Shown: piece after piece, positions 8,431 through 16,568 of the stretch
Position numbering within the stretch: the stretch's first letter is position 1
Layout of the letters: every line of letters starts with the position of its first letter
Translations under genes and position numbers: made by a program
The notes under the pieces: model-generated
Seen by the model: only the letters and a program-made list of their open reading frames with translations
The model's database searches: none
Told to the model about the DNA's origin: nothing
Source of the DNA: Halosimplex litoreum
Lineage (GTDB): Archaea > Halobacteriota > Halobacteria > Halobacteriales > Haloarculaceae
Reading direction: 5' to 3'
Assembly: GCF_016065055.1 (NCBI RefSeq)
Contig: NZ_CP065856.1
Coordinates: 1,673,836 to 1,737,835 of the forward strand
Length of the DNA: 64,000 bases

Positions 8431-9243
8431 ATGGCTTCGACAGCGACGAACGCGAGCGAGCGGGGGGCAGTGAGAGCGAGCGGGGAGCAGCGGGTTCGGC
8501 GAGTCGTGGACTGGGCGGTGCCGATACTGCTCGGGCTGTACGGGCTGGCGGTAGGCTTCGGCGGGGCGGCGCTGGCGGTAGCGGCGGACCGGGACGTGAT
8601 CGCCGAGCTGGTGGCCGAGGGGACGATCGTCTCGGACGTGTTCACTGACGCGGCGCTGGTCGACGTGACCTTCGCGACGGCGCGCTGGAGCGGGGTCGGA
8701 CTCGTCGCGACGGGACTGCTGTCGTGGGTCGCGGCGGTGGCGTTCGTCGCCCATCGGCGTCGCGAGCGCGCTCGGACGCGAGGGTCCGGAGCCGCCCCGA
8801 CGTACACGTGGACCGACGCGGCGGCGGGCGGCGTGGTGACGGCGGTCACCTCGTTTTTGTTGCCGTTCGCGCCGATGCTGGGCGGGTTCGCCGGTGGCTA
8901 TCTCCACCGCAACGAGCGGACGAGCGCGACGCGAGTCGGTGGGCTGTCGGGGCTACTGGCGGTCCTGCCGCTGGCGGTGGCGCTGCTGTTCGTGACCGCG
9001 GGCGTCGCGATCGGAGCCCTGCGGGCCGACGCGGTCGGCGTCGCGCTACTGGTCGTCGGCGTCGTCCTCGTGTCGCTGCTGTTCACGGCGCTGTTCTCGG
9101 GCGGGTTCGGCGCGCTCGGTGGCTACCTCGCGGGCCGACTCCGCGAACGCGACACCGAGGACCTCGACGAGTTCGGCGGGGACCGCGAGGAGGGCAGCTT
9201 CGACGACGAACGACACGACCACGACGAATCGACCGCCGACTGA
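8431..9243 (+). CDS. Multi-pass membrane protein, DUF5518-like C-terminal half
   Basis: A 270-residue protein with one hydrophobic helix near residue 30, a second near 95, then a block of three or four helices from ~130 to ~235 separated by Gly-rich turns (GGFAGGYLHR, GALGGYLAGRL). The latter resembles the DUF5518 type of haloarchaeal membrane proteins. The C-terminus is a cytoplasm-like acidic tail ending DDERHDHDESTAD. ATG 8431 is preferred over an in-frame GTG at 8383 because the extra residues look non-conserved. No function can be assigned. Confidence 0.75.
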   Translation: MASTATNASERGAVRASGEQRVRRVVDWAVPILLGLYGLAVGFGGAALAVAADRDVIAELVAEGTIVSDVFTDAALVDVTFATARWSGVGLVATGLLSWVAAVAFVAHRRRERARTRGSGAAPTYTWTDAAAGGVVTAVTSFLLPFAPMLGGFAGGYLHRNERTSATRVGGLSGLLAVLPLAVALLFVTAGVAIGALRADAVGVALLVVGVVLVSLLFTALFSGGFGALGGYLAGRLRERDTEDLDEFGGDREEGSFDDERHDHDESTAD

Positions 9244-9373
9244 GCGGCCCTCGCACGGCCACACCGGCTCCCCCCGACGCCGCATCCGTCAGTTCTCCCG
9301 TAGAACTGTCCACGTTCGTCCACCAGACTGTCCCGAGAGCGTGCGAGAGATTGACAGTCGTATACCCTAATGA

Positions 9374-9380
9374 TTTATAA
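9374..9380 (+). promoter_or_regulatory. TATA box of the 9407 gene
   Basis: TTTATAA centred 30 bases before the ATG at 9407, predicting a leader of about three bases. The surrounding 40 bases are markedly AT-rich. Confidence 0.6.
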
Positions 9381-9406
9381 TGCAGTAGAATAATCGTGAA
9401 CTACAG

Positions 9407-9688
9407 ATGCGGATCACAGAAACGCGGCAACTGTTCACGGACTCGTGTGAGTATCCGACCGACGCGGCGACGGTCGCCGACCGGGTCGGTGACGTGGAGA
9501 TCGAAGCGCCGACGGGGGATACGACGACGGTCGAGGCGGTGCTGTCGCGGTCGAACGTCGGCACCTACGAGTCGGCCGACGACGTGTACACGGCGGTGAT
9601 GGGCAACCTCGACGACTCCTTCATCGGGCTGAAGTACTACGACGACCGCGGCGACAACCAGCCCCACCCCCACCGCACCTGGCACTGA
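9407..9688 (+). CDS. Small DUF5789-like protein
   Basis: A 93-residue acidic protein that begins MRITETRQLFTD and contains the pattern LSRSNVGTYESADDVYTAVMGNL, as seen in the haloarchaeal DUF5789 family of about 90-residue proteins. It has no membrane segment or signal. It stands alone between two intergenic gaps and has a good TATA box. The His-rich C-terminus (PHPHRTWH) is notable. Function unknown; the family assignment comes from memory of the sequence pattern. Confidence 0.7.
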   Translation: MRITETRQLFTDSCEYPTDAATVADRVGDVEIEAPTGDTTTVEAVLSRSNVGTYESADDVYTAVMGNLDDSFIGLKYYDDRGDNQPHPHRTWH

Positions 9689-9896
9689 GCCGGGGCCGGC
9701 GGCGTGACGGCGGGGAGTGTAACGGGCAGGGCCGCGGTGTGCGTCCGCAAAGGGTCTGAACGGGTAGTCCGGTCGGCGGTGGATTCGGACTCCGGGACGG
9801 GGGAGAGGCGGCGGGCCGGCGCGGCGCCCACTCGGATGTGCGACCGCCGCGCGACCGGAGAACACTGATTATCGCAGCGGCCGAACCCGTCCACCG

Positions 9897-10130
9897 ATGG
9901 CCGATCCGTCCGTCGTCGACGCCGGGGAGCTGAACGCCGACGAATTACTCGACCGGATCACGTCGGAGGGCCGGATCCGACTCCGAACGGAGTTTCTCGA
10001 CGCGGAACACGAAGTGACGCTGCGGTGGGACGGGGAGACCTACTACTGCGACACGCCGACGCGCCTGCACAGACACGACTCCGAATCCGAGATGCGGAAC
10101 TGTCTGATCGAACAGGGTTACGGGCGTTGA
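9897..10130 (+). CDS. Small conserved-type haloarchaeal protein
   Basis: A 77-residue protein, mixed charged, with a WDGETYYCDTPTRLHRH centre and a C-terminal CLIEQGYGR. A TATA-like GATTATC at 9867-9873 sits 27 bases before the ATG, so the mRNA is probably leaderless. No domain is recognised. Coding status is supported by strong third-position GC bias, the promoter spacing and acidic composition. Confidence 0.65.
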   Translation: MADPSVVDAGELNADELLDRITSEGRIRLRTEFLDAEHEVTLRWDGETYYCDTPTRLHRHDSESEMRNCLIEQGYGR

Positions 10131-10217
10131 GGGGGCTCGGTCGCGGCCGGCGGTGTAGCCCCCGTGCCGAGGCCACCGTGTCCGTTTAAGCGGCGGGAGT
10201 GCCAAGTAGGCGACACC

Positions 10218-10607
10218 ATGGTCGAGGCGGACCCTTCACCCCAGCGGTTTCGCGAGTTGATGCTCGACGAACAGCCGGGTTTCGCGGACGTGCTCGCCTG
10301 CGTCTTCAATATTCAGGAACACGAGGTTCGGACCTTCCTGACCCTGCAGGACCACTCGGGAAGCACCGTCGCCGAACTGGCCGACCAGCTCGAACGCGAC
10401 CGCAGCAACGTCAACCGCTCGCTGTCGACGCTCCGCGAGAAGGGGCTGGCCGAGCGCGAGCGGCGGCTGCTCGACGGCGGCGGCCACGTCTACCAGTACT
10501 CGGCGACGCCGCTGCCCGAAGCCCGCGAACTGATGCACGAGACACTCGACGAGTGGACCGCCTACGTCCACGAACGCATCGACGAGTTCGGCGAAGAAGA
10601 CCTCTGA
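10218..10607 (+). CDS. TrmB-like winged-helix transcriptional regulator
   Basis: A 129-residue DNA-binding protein. The helix-turn-helix is STVAELADQLERDRSNVNRS (residues ~55-75), followed by a wing with LLDGGGHVYQYSATPL, which is the usual TrmB/MarR-like arrangement with a C-terminal helix (ARELMHETLDEWTAYVHERI) for dimerisation. ATG 10218 is chosen because TTTAAG at 10185-10190 gives a four-base leader; the upstream in-frame ATG at 10164 lies before the promoter. The target is unknown. thrC lies downstream in the opposite direction. Confidence 0.8.
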   Translation: MVEADPSPQRFRELMLDEQPGFADVLACVFNIQEHEVRTFLTLQDHSGSTVAELADQLERDRSNVNRSLSTLREKGLAERERRLLDGGGHVYQYSATPLPEARELMHETLDEWTAYVHERIDEFGEEDL

Positions 10608-10680
10608 TCGGTCGTATTCTCTCCGGTGTGGCGTGTTCCTCCGACGAGCGTGAGTCGAGCGTCTCGACCCGGTCGGACGA

Positions 10681-12087
10681 CTACTCCTTCGATCGGAGCT
10701 TCCGGTAGAGGTACGCCAGACCGATCCCCCCGACGACCAGCGCCGGGAGCAGCGGCGAGTCGGCGGCCTTCGACGCCTGTCGGCGAACGGTCTCGCCGAC
10801 CGACGACCCCTCGTCGATGTGGTCCAGCACGGCTTCGGTGTCGTTGGGGACTGGCTCGGGGTCGCCGCCGGCCTCGTAGGCGGCGTCGGGGTCCTTGAGC
10901 AGGTGGCCGGTCGTGAGACAGACCACGTCCTCGTCGGCGCTAACGTCGCCGGACTCGCGGAGTTTGCGGAGGCCGGCGACGGACGCGGCGGAGGCGGGCT
11001 CGACGCCGACGCCCTCCTCGGCCAGATCACGCTGGGCCTCGGTGATCGCCTCGTCGGAGACGGCGACGGCGGTGCCGCCGGTCTCGCGGATACCCGGCAG
11101 CGCCTTCGGAGCGTTGACGGGGTTGCCGATGCGGATAGCCGTCGCGATGGTCTCGACGTCGTCCCAGCGGCGCACCTCGTCGTTGCCCTCCTCGACGGCC
11201 TCGACCATCGGCGCCGCGCCCTCGGCCTGGACGCCGGTGAGTTTCGGCACGTCCTCGGCGTCGATCGCGCCGGCCGCCCGGAGTTCGCGGAAGCACTTGT
11301 ACAGCGCGGCGGTGTTGCCGGCGTTGCCGACGGGCAGGACGATCCGGTCGGGATAGGTCCCCTCGTCGGCGTGGAACCGCTCCATAATTTCGAGGCCGAT
11401 CGTTTTCTGGCCCTCCAAGCGGAACGGATTGAGCGAGTTGAGCAGGTACGCCTCGCCGCGGGCGGCGAGGTCCTGCACGATGTCGAGACAGGAGTCGAAG
11501 TTGCCGTCGACTTCGAGGATGCGAGCGCCGTGGAGGCTCGCCTGGGCGACCTTCCCGGCTGCGACCTTGCCGGCAGGCAGGAGCACGAGCGTCTCCATCC
11601 CGCCGCGGGCGCCGTAGGCGGCGAGCGCCGCGGAGGTGTTCCCGGTCGAAGCGCAGGCCAGTCGGTCGACGCCGACCTCCTTGGCCACGCGGACGCCGAC
11701 GGTCATCCCGCGGTCCTTGAAGCTTCCCGTCGGGTTCATCCCCTCGTGTTTGATACGGAGGTTGTTCACGCCGACGTCGTCCTCGATACTCGGGACGTAG
11801 TGCAGCGGCGTCCCGCCCTCGGGCAGGGAGACGCCCTCCTCGAACGGCAGGGCGTCGGAGTAGCGCCAGACGCCGTAGGGGCCGCTCTCGGGCGAGCCGC
11901 CGGTACCGAAGTCGTCCCACGTCGGGAGGTCGGCGTAGCGGACTTCCAGCAGCCCGTCGCAGTCGTCGCAGGTATAGCGGATCTCGGCGAAGGGGTCGAA
12001 GGTCTCGCCGCACTCGATGCAGGTCAGCCAGACGCCGTCCGTCGCGACGGCCGGCTCGGACTCGTCGAGGTCCAGGTGCGCGCTCAT
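10681..12087 (-). CDS. thrC: Threonine synthase with a predicted C-terminal membrane tail
   Basis: A 468-residue PLP enzyme making threonine from O-phosphohomoserine. The N-terminus has a zinc-ribbon-like pair of CxxC motifs (LTCIECGE, YTCDDCDG) as in archaeal ThrC. The PLP lysine is in NPTGSFKDRGMTV (~residue 118) and the phosphate loop is VGNAGNTAAL. After the normal catalytic end there is a ~65-residue extension: an acidic linker, a charged segment and one hydrophobic helix (ALVVGGIGLAYLYRKLRSKE). The tail ends in positive residues, as expected for a single-pass or membrane-associated tail. This is unusual for a cytoplasmic biosynthetic enzyme. Confidence 0.93.
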   Translation of the reverse strand: MSAHLDLDESEPAVATDGVWLTCIECGETFDPFAEIRYTCDDCDGLLEVRYADLPTWDDFGTGGSPESGPYGVWRYSDALPFEEGVSLPEGGTPLHYVPSIEDDVGVNNLRIKHEGMNPTGSFKDRGMTVGVRVAKEVGVDRLACASTGNTSAALAAYGARGGMETLVLLPAGKVAAGKVAQASLHGARILEVDGNFDSCLDIVQDLAARGEAYLLNSLNPFRLEGQKTIGLEIMERFHADEGTYPDRIVLPVGNAGNTAALYKCFRELRAAGAIDAEDVPKLTGVQAEGAAPMVEAVEEGNDEVRRWDDVETIATAIRIGNPVNAPKALPGIRETGGTAVAVSDEAITEAQRDLAEEGVGVEPASAASVAGLRKLRESGDVSADEDVVCLTTGHLLKDPDAAYEAGGDPEPVPNDTEAVLDHIDEGSSVGETVRRQASKAADSPLLPALVVGGIGLAYLYRKLRSKE

Positions 12088-12199
12088 TGGCAGTGACTGA
12101 ACGCGCGGCGACCAAAAGAGGGCCGGTTACGTGGTGCGCGGCTCGGTCGGCACCGAACCCGGGCCGCTTTTTACGCGCGCCCGTCCATTCCGAACCACG

Positions 12200-12274
12200 G
12201 GGCACGTAGCTCAGTCCGGATAGAGCGTCGGACTTCTAATCCGACGGTCGTGGGTTCGAATCCCACCGTGCCCG
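12200..12274 (+). tRNA. tRNA-Arg, anticodon TCT
   Basis: The cloverleaf can be drawn by eye. The acceptor stem is 12200-12206 with 12267-12273, G12274 is the discriminator, the D-arm contains AGCTC, and the T-arm is GTGGG-TTCGAAT-CCCAC. The anticodon stem is TCGGA/TCCGA and the loop is CTTCTAA, which gives anticodon TCT at 12235-12237 (reads AGA). There is no intron and no encoded CCA. A T-rich box (CTTTTTAC) lies about 25-30 bases upstream. Confidence 0.95.
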
Positions 12275-12420
12275 TCCATCTTTTTCCCGGCCGGGTTTCC
12301 TCGGTCGCCTACGGCGACCTGCGGGAACCCGGCCGGCAAAAACATGGGTGAAAAAGCCGGACGACTCGGTCGCTTCGCTCCCTCGCGTCCGGTGAACCGC
12401 CTCGCTTCGCTCGACGGATG
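12275..12420 (+). repeat. Inverted-repeat dual-T element downstream of tRNA-Arg
   Basis: The left arm at 12275-12300 and the right arm at 12323-12348 form a 26-base inverted repeat with few mismatches (CCATcTTTTTcCCGGCCGGG against its complement). The right flank (AAAAAGCCGGACG, then CCGGTGAACCGC, to about 12420) matches the complement of the element at 44110-44160. It may terminate the tRNA transcript. The remainder, 12420-12645, shows no gene. Confidence 0.55.
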
Positions 12421-12645
12421 CTGGAACTTCTCGGATTTCTCTGTAGTGCTAGCCGGCTGGCGGCCCGAGCTTGACGATTCAGCCACCGGGTGACCTCGAT
12501 CCCGTCCCAACTGCGGCCAGTACGATACGATCGTCATCGAGCTGGCCCGCGGTCTCGGCGACACCGTGACGATGTGGTCCAACGGCCAGATCGACCGAAC
12601 TCTAACCTCCCGAAGACCCTTATCGCACGCCTCGAACGTACGGGC

Positions 12646-12930
12646 GTGGAGGATCTGCCGACGGACGTGCGGACGGTGCTCTCGCAGTTGTTCGCCGAGG
12701 GCCGGCGCGCGCTCGCCGAGGACGACGACCCTGCCACGGCGCGTGAGAGCGTGACGAGCGCCGCCTCGGTCGTCCGGAACAAACTCCCCGACGGCGAGTT
12801 CAAGCGGGAACTCCGCCACGGCTGCGAGCGGGTGGTCGACCTGCTCGACACCGGCGACGAGCCCGCCGACGCCGACGCCGCGGTGGAGTACCTGGCCGCG
12901 ATGGAGCGGCGGCTGGACGCCGTCGAGTAG
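12646..12930 (+). CDS. Small helical haloarchaeal protein
   Basis: A 94-residue acidic, mainly helical protein beginning at GTG (VEDLPTDVRTVLSQLFAEGRRALAEDD). The upstream in-frame extension is Arg-rich and not protein-like, so the GTG is preferred. The two amphipathic helix blocks (residues 1-50 and 55-94) suggest a soluble helical bundle. No known domain is recognised. It is convergent with the next gene. Confidence 0.65.
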   Translation: MEDLPTDVRTVLSQLFAEGRRALAEDDDPATARESVTSAASVVRNKLPDGEFKRELRHGCERVVDLLDTGDEPADADAAVEYLAAMERRLDAVE

Positions 12931-12957
12931 CCTGAAAACGACCCGTCCCGTGACTCC

Positions 12958-13254
12958 TCAGAACCCCTGGTTCGGGTCGGCGGCCATCGGGTCGTAGCCG
13001 GCGATGCGGTACTCCCGGGAGTCGGTGCAGTCGTCGTTGCCGTCGGCCAGGTCGCCGACGGCGTAGTCGAACCGGTGCTCGAAGTCACCGTTGTGACCCT
13101 CGGCGCGGTCGAGCACGTCCTCGACGGCCAGGTCCTCGTCGAAGTCCTCGCGGAAGGCGGCGGCGTTCTCGGCGGCCGTCGCGACGGTCTCCGCGTCGGC
13201 GTCGAACTCGGCCTCGAAGGCCGCTGCCAGTTCGGTCTCGAAGTCGTCGCTCAT
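12958..13254 (-). CDS. Acidic small protein of unknown function
   Basis: A 98-residue, strongly acidic protein (MSDDFETELAAAFEAEFDAD at the start). The C-terminal half has DYAVGDLADGNDDC, then YRIAGYDPMAADPNQGF. The second methionine (13254) is taken as the start because the first 13 codons of the longer ORF are less acidic and overlap the intergenic gap to the next gene. No domain is recognised. It lies directly downstream of the creatininase-family gene on the same strand and may share its transcript. Confidence 0.6.
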   Translation of the reverse strand: MSDDFETELAAAFEAEFDADAETVATAAENAAAFREDFDEDLAVEDVLDRAEGHNGDFEHRFDYAVGDLADGNDDCTDSREYRIAGYDPMAADPNQGF

Positions 13255-13299
13255 ATTCGGGCGATCGGAGTCCTCCAACGTGTCTCTTTCCACTCGGGC

Positions 13300-14073
13300 T
13301 CAAACGTGGTCGCGGGGCATGAGATCCTCGAAGGGCTGGTCGTCGAGCCACTCGGCGAGTTTCACCAACTGCTCCGAAGCGGCTTCGAACAGCTGCTCGC
13401 CTTTCTCCCTGGTCGCGTCGGTCTGGTCGCCGAGCACGCCGCTCTCGGTGTTGTCGATGGCGTCGTAGAAGGTGCGAGCGCCGTGCTTGCGGAGGCCCTC
13501 GAAGTGCTCGACGTCGCGGATGCCCTCGTCGCGGGCGCGCTCGAACTGGTCCTCTCGCACCAGGTCCTCGTCGATGTGGAGCATCATCGCGGTCTCCTTG
13601 GGTCCGCCGTGGGGGCCGTTGTACTCGAAGATGTCGTCGACGAGGTCGGGGATGGACTCGTCCCACATCCACTCGACGGCGTAGGCGACCTCGTCGTCGC
13701 GGACCCGACGGCCCACTTCGCGGAGGTGTTCGACGTTGCCGCCGTGGGCGTTGACGAAGATCACGCGGTCGACGCCGTGGTAGGTGAGATTCCGGGTGAG
13801 CGACTCGACGTAGTCGCGGAAGACGCCGGGCTCGACCCACATCGTGCCGTTGAACTGGCGGTGGTGGGGACTGACGCCGACGTTGATCGTGGGGGTGCAT
13901 AGATAGCCCGTCCGTTCGGCGGCCTCGCGGGCGAGCGCTTGGGCGATGCGGTGGTCGGTCGACTCGGGGAGGTGGGGGCCGTGCTGCTCGGTCGATCCGA
14001 GGGGGACGAGCGCCAGCGACTCCTCGGCGAAGTACTCGCCCAGTTCCGGCCAGGTGTGGTCTCCGAGGTACAT
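13300..14073 (-). CDS. Creatininase-family amidohydrolase (possible ArfB-type deformylase)
   Basis: A 257-residue metal-dependent hydrolase. The ligand pattern of the creatininase fold is complete: GSTEQHGPHLPESTD supplies Glu29, His31 and Asp40, VNAHGGN supplies His110, and PKETAM supplies Glu160. In archaea this family includes ArfB, which removes a formyl group in riboflavin and F420 synthesis; haloarchaea need both cofactors, so that role is plausible but not shown. The ORF extends far upstream as antisense to the methyltransferase, so the ATG at 14073 (MYLGDHTWPEL) is taken as the start. Confidence 0.85.
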   Translation of the reverse strand: MYLGDHTWPELGEYFAEESLALVPLGSTEQHGPHLPESTDHRIAQALAREAAERTGYLCTPTINVGVSPHHRQFNGTMWVEPGVFRDYVESLTRNLTYHGVDRVIFVNAHGGNVEHLREVGRRVRDDEVAYAVEWMWDESIPDLVDDIFEYNGPHGGPKETAMMLHIDEDLVREDQFERARDEGIRDVEHFEGLRKHGARTFYDAIDNTESGVLGDQTDATREKGEQLFEAASEQLVKLAEWLDDQPFEDLMPRDHV

Positions 14074-14199
14074 GTCCCATCCCGAGGGCCCGCCCGTCGT
14101 TACTGTTTCCCTCGCGGCGGTATCGCCCGCGTCGGCGAGCATGTCACCGAGAACCACACGACCCCCGTCACTGATTTGCCGGCGGGTCGACGCACCCGT

Positions 14200-14991
14200 A
14201 TGGACGACGGTTCGACCGACGAATCGCCCGGTGCGGCGACGCCCGAAACCGGCGACGCCCTCGGTGCGATGCTCCGGGAGTACCACGGGGGCGGCGAGGG
14301 CGTGGAACTGATCGAACGAGACGACGGCTGGATCGGGATCAGTGCGGGCGGCGCGTTCTACTTCGCCGACTACGACGAGTGGCCCGAGCCCGACCGGCGG
14401 GCGCTCGACCGCGTCGAGGGGCGAGTCCTCGACGTGGGCTGTGGCGCGGGTCGCGCGGCGCTGGCCCTCCAAGAGCGCGGTCACGACGTGACCGCCATCG
14501 ACGTGTCGCCAGGCGCGGTCGAGGTGGCTCGCGACCGCGGCGTCGAGGACGCTCGCGTCGTGGACATCGCCGACGTGGCCGACGAGTTCGACCCCGGCAC
14601 CTTCGACACGGTGCTCATGCTGGGCAACAACTTCGGGCTCGTGGGCACGGCCGAGACCGCGCCCGACCGCCTCCGGAATCTCGCGACGGTGGCGACCGAC
14701 GACGCGACGCTCGTCGCACAGAGCCGCGATCCGGTCGCGACCGACGACGAGGCGCACCTCGCGTACCACGAGTACAACCGCGAGCGCGGTCGGCTCCCGG
14801 GCGCGCTCCGGATGCGCGTCCGCCACGAGCGGCTCGCGACGCCGTGGTTCGACTACCTCATGGCCGCGCCCGACACGATGGCCGAGCTGACCAGCGACAC
14901 CCCCTGGGACCTCGTCGACACGATCGAACCCGAGGAGGGGCTGGACCCGGCGGGCGGCGACTACGTCGGGCTCCTGACGGTCGAACGCTGA
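14200..14991 (+). CDS. Class I SAM-dependent methyltransferase
   Basis: A 263-residue protein with the SAM-binding motif I VLDVGCGAGRAAL (~residue 78), motif II TAIDVSPGAVEVAR (~100) and a motif IV region DTVLMLGNNFGLVG. The N-terminal ~30 residues are acidic linker. The substrate is unknown; the LMLGNNFG stretch is seen in small-molecule methyltransferases. It is divergent from the creatininase-family gene with about 125 bases between starts. It may be transcribed with the coxS-coxM-xdhC set, which follows after 121 bases. Confidence 0.85.
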   Translation: MDDGSTDESPGAATPETGDALGAMLREYHGGGEGVELIERDDGWIGISAGGAFYFADYDEWPEPDRRALDRVEGRVLDVGCGAGRAALALQERGHDVTAIDVSPGAVEVARDRGVEDARVVDIADVADEFDPGTFDTVLMLGNNFGLVGTAETAPDRLRNLATVATDDATLVAQSRDPVATDDEAHLAYHEYNRERGRLPGALRMRVRHERLATPWFDYLMAAPDTMAELTSDTPWDLVDTIEPEEGLDPAGGDYVGLLTVER

Positions 14992-15112
14992 GTGGCGGAC
15001 CGGGGCGCGGCCGGCGCCGGGAGACGGACCGACTGCGGTCGGTGCCGAGCGGCGCCGGGGACCAACACTTTACTCGCTCGCCGCCGTTGTCGGGACAAGC
15101 GATCACCCTCTC

Positions 15113-15652
15113 ATGTCGACACACGAAATCTCTCTGACGGTAGACGGAACGACCGAGGACCTGACCGTCGAGTCGCGGACACTGCTGGTCCACGCGCTGC
15201 GGGACGACCTGGGCTACACGGCGCCGAACGTCGGCTGCGAGAGCGGCAAGTGCGGCGCCTGCACGGTCGAGATGGACGGCGACGCCGTCAAGTCCTGTAC
15301 GATACTCGCGGTTCAGGCCGACGGCAGCGACGTGACGACCGCCGCCGGCTACGCCGACGACGGGCTCGACCCCGTCCAGCGGGCCTTTCACGACGAACAC
15401 GGCCTGCAGTGTGGCTACTGCACGCCGGGCATGCTCGCGACGACACACCAGCTGCTCGACGAGAACCGCGAGCCCACCCGCGCCGAGATCCGACGGGCGC
15501 TGAAGGGCAACGTCTGTCGCTGTACGGGGTACGAGAGCATCGTCGACGCCGTCGAGACCGCTGCCGAGCGGCTGCGAGCGGCCGACGCCGACGGCGAGCG
15601 GCCGACGGGCGACGGGCCCGCCGACCCGCCGGAACCGGGGGCCGAGGACTGA
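15113..15652 (+). CDS. coxS: Molybdenum hydroxylase 2Fe-2S subunit (CoxS/XdhA-small type)
   Basis: A 179-residue iron-sulfur subunit. The plant-type ferredoxin cluster uses Cys42, Cys47, Cys50 and Cys62 (GCESGKCGAC then SC). The second four-helix cluster uses CGYC and CRC in LQCGYCTPGM and KGNVCRCTGY. It passes electrons from the Mo centre to FAD. The C-terminal ~25 residues are an added Pro/Asp/Gly tail. The FAD subunit follows after one base. No large Mo-binding subunit is in the window. Confidence 0.92.
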   Translation: MSTHEISLTVDGTTEDLTVESRTLLVHALRDDLGYTAPNVGCESGKCGACTVEMDGDAVKSCTILAVQADGSDVTTAAGYADDGLDPVQRAFHDEHGLQCGYCTPGMLATTHQLLDENREPTRAEIRRALKGNVCRCTGYESIVDAVETAAERLRAADADGERPTGDGPADPPEPGAED

Positions 15653-15653
15653 G

Positions 15654-16568
15654 ATGTTCCCCGCCGAGTTCGACTACGAGCGCGCCGCGTCGGTGAGCGA
15701 GGCGCTGGCCCTGCTGGACGAACACGCCGACGCGGACGTGGAGATCCTGGCCGGCGGTCACAGCCTCGTCCCGGCGATGAAGAATCGTGGGCGGGAACCG
15801 GACGTGGTCGTGGATCTGGACGTGCCGGCGCTCGACGCGGTAAACGCGCTGGACGACCGGACCGTCGTCGGTGCGCTGACGACCTACGCGACGCTCGTCG
15901 ACTCCGGCGCCGTCCGCTCGACCGTCCCGCTGGTGGCCGAGGCGGCGAGCGAGGTGGGCGACACCCAGATCCGCAATCGAGGGACGATCGGCGGGAACCT
16001 GGCGGCGGCCCACCCCGGCGCGGACCTGCCGGCGGCGGTCCTGGCGAGCGACGCGACGATACTGCTCCGCAACCGCGACGGCAAGCGCGAGGTGGGCGCG
16101 ACCGACTTCTTCCGCGGCGACGGCGAGACCGCCGTCGAACGGGGCGAACTCCTCACGGGCGTTCGCGTGCCCCACGCCGACGACGGCGGATTCGCGTACG
16201 CGAGAAAGACCCATCCAGCGACGGGCTACGCGATGGTGGGCGTCGCCGCGGTGGTCGAGACGGGCGGCGGTGGGGGCGGAGACGACGGCAGCGAGGGAGT
16301 CGTTTCGAGTGCGCGCGTCGCCGCGACCGGCGCGGTCGACCGCGCGGTTCGCCTGCCGTCCGTCGAGGACTCGCTCGTCGACGAACCGCTCGACGCGGCG
16401 ACCATCGACGCCGCGGCGAGCGAAGCGACCGACGATATCGACACCGGGCGACTGCGCTCGGACGCCCACGCTTCCGGCGAGTTCCGCGGGGAACTGCTGG
16501 AGACGTACGTCGGTCGCGCGCTGGAGACGGCCGCCGACCGGGCGGCCGGCGACACCCCGACAGCATGA
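15654..16568 (+). CDS. coxM: Molybdenum hydroxylase FAD subunit (CoxM type)
   Basis: A 304-residue FAD-binding protein of the CO dehydrogenase/xanthine dehydrogenase medium-subunit family. FAD-contacting motifs are ILAGGHSLVPAMKNR (~residue 31) and the RNRGTIGGNLAAAHPGADLP segment (~104). The C-terminal domain contains a Gly-rich linker (GGGGGGDDGSE). It accepts electrons from the 2Fe-2S subunit. The stop overlaps the xdhC ATG by four bases. The substrate of the complete enzyme cannot be inferred. Confidence 0.92.
   Translation: MFPAEFDYERAASVSEALALLDEHADADVEILAGGHSLVPAMKNRGREPDVVVDLDVPALDAVNALDDRTVVGALTTYATLVDSGAVRSTVPLVAEAASEVGDTQIRNRGTIGGNLAAAHPGADLPAAVLASDATILLRNRDGKREVGATDFFRGDGETAVERGELLTGVRVPHADDGGFAYARKTHPATGYAMVGVAAVVETGGGGGGDDGSEGVVSSARVAATGAVDRAVRLPSVEDSLVDEPLDAATIDAAASEATDDIDTGRLRSDAHASGEFRGELLETYVGRALETAADRAAGDTPTA

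Noticed and set aside
13939-14826. Long ORF fusing the creatininase gene to upstream sequence on the minus strand
   Set aside because: The extension beyond 14073 is the antisense of the methyltransferase, and the composition is typical of shadow frames in GC-rich DNA.
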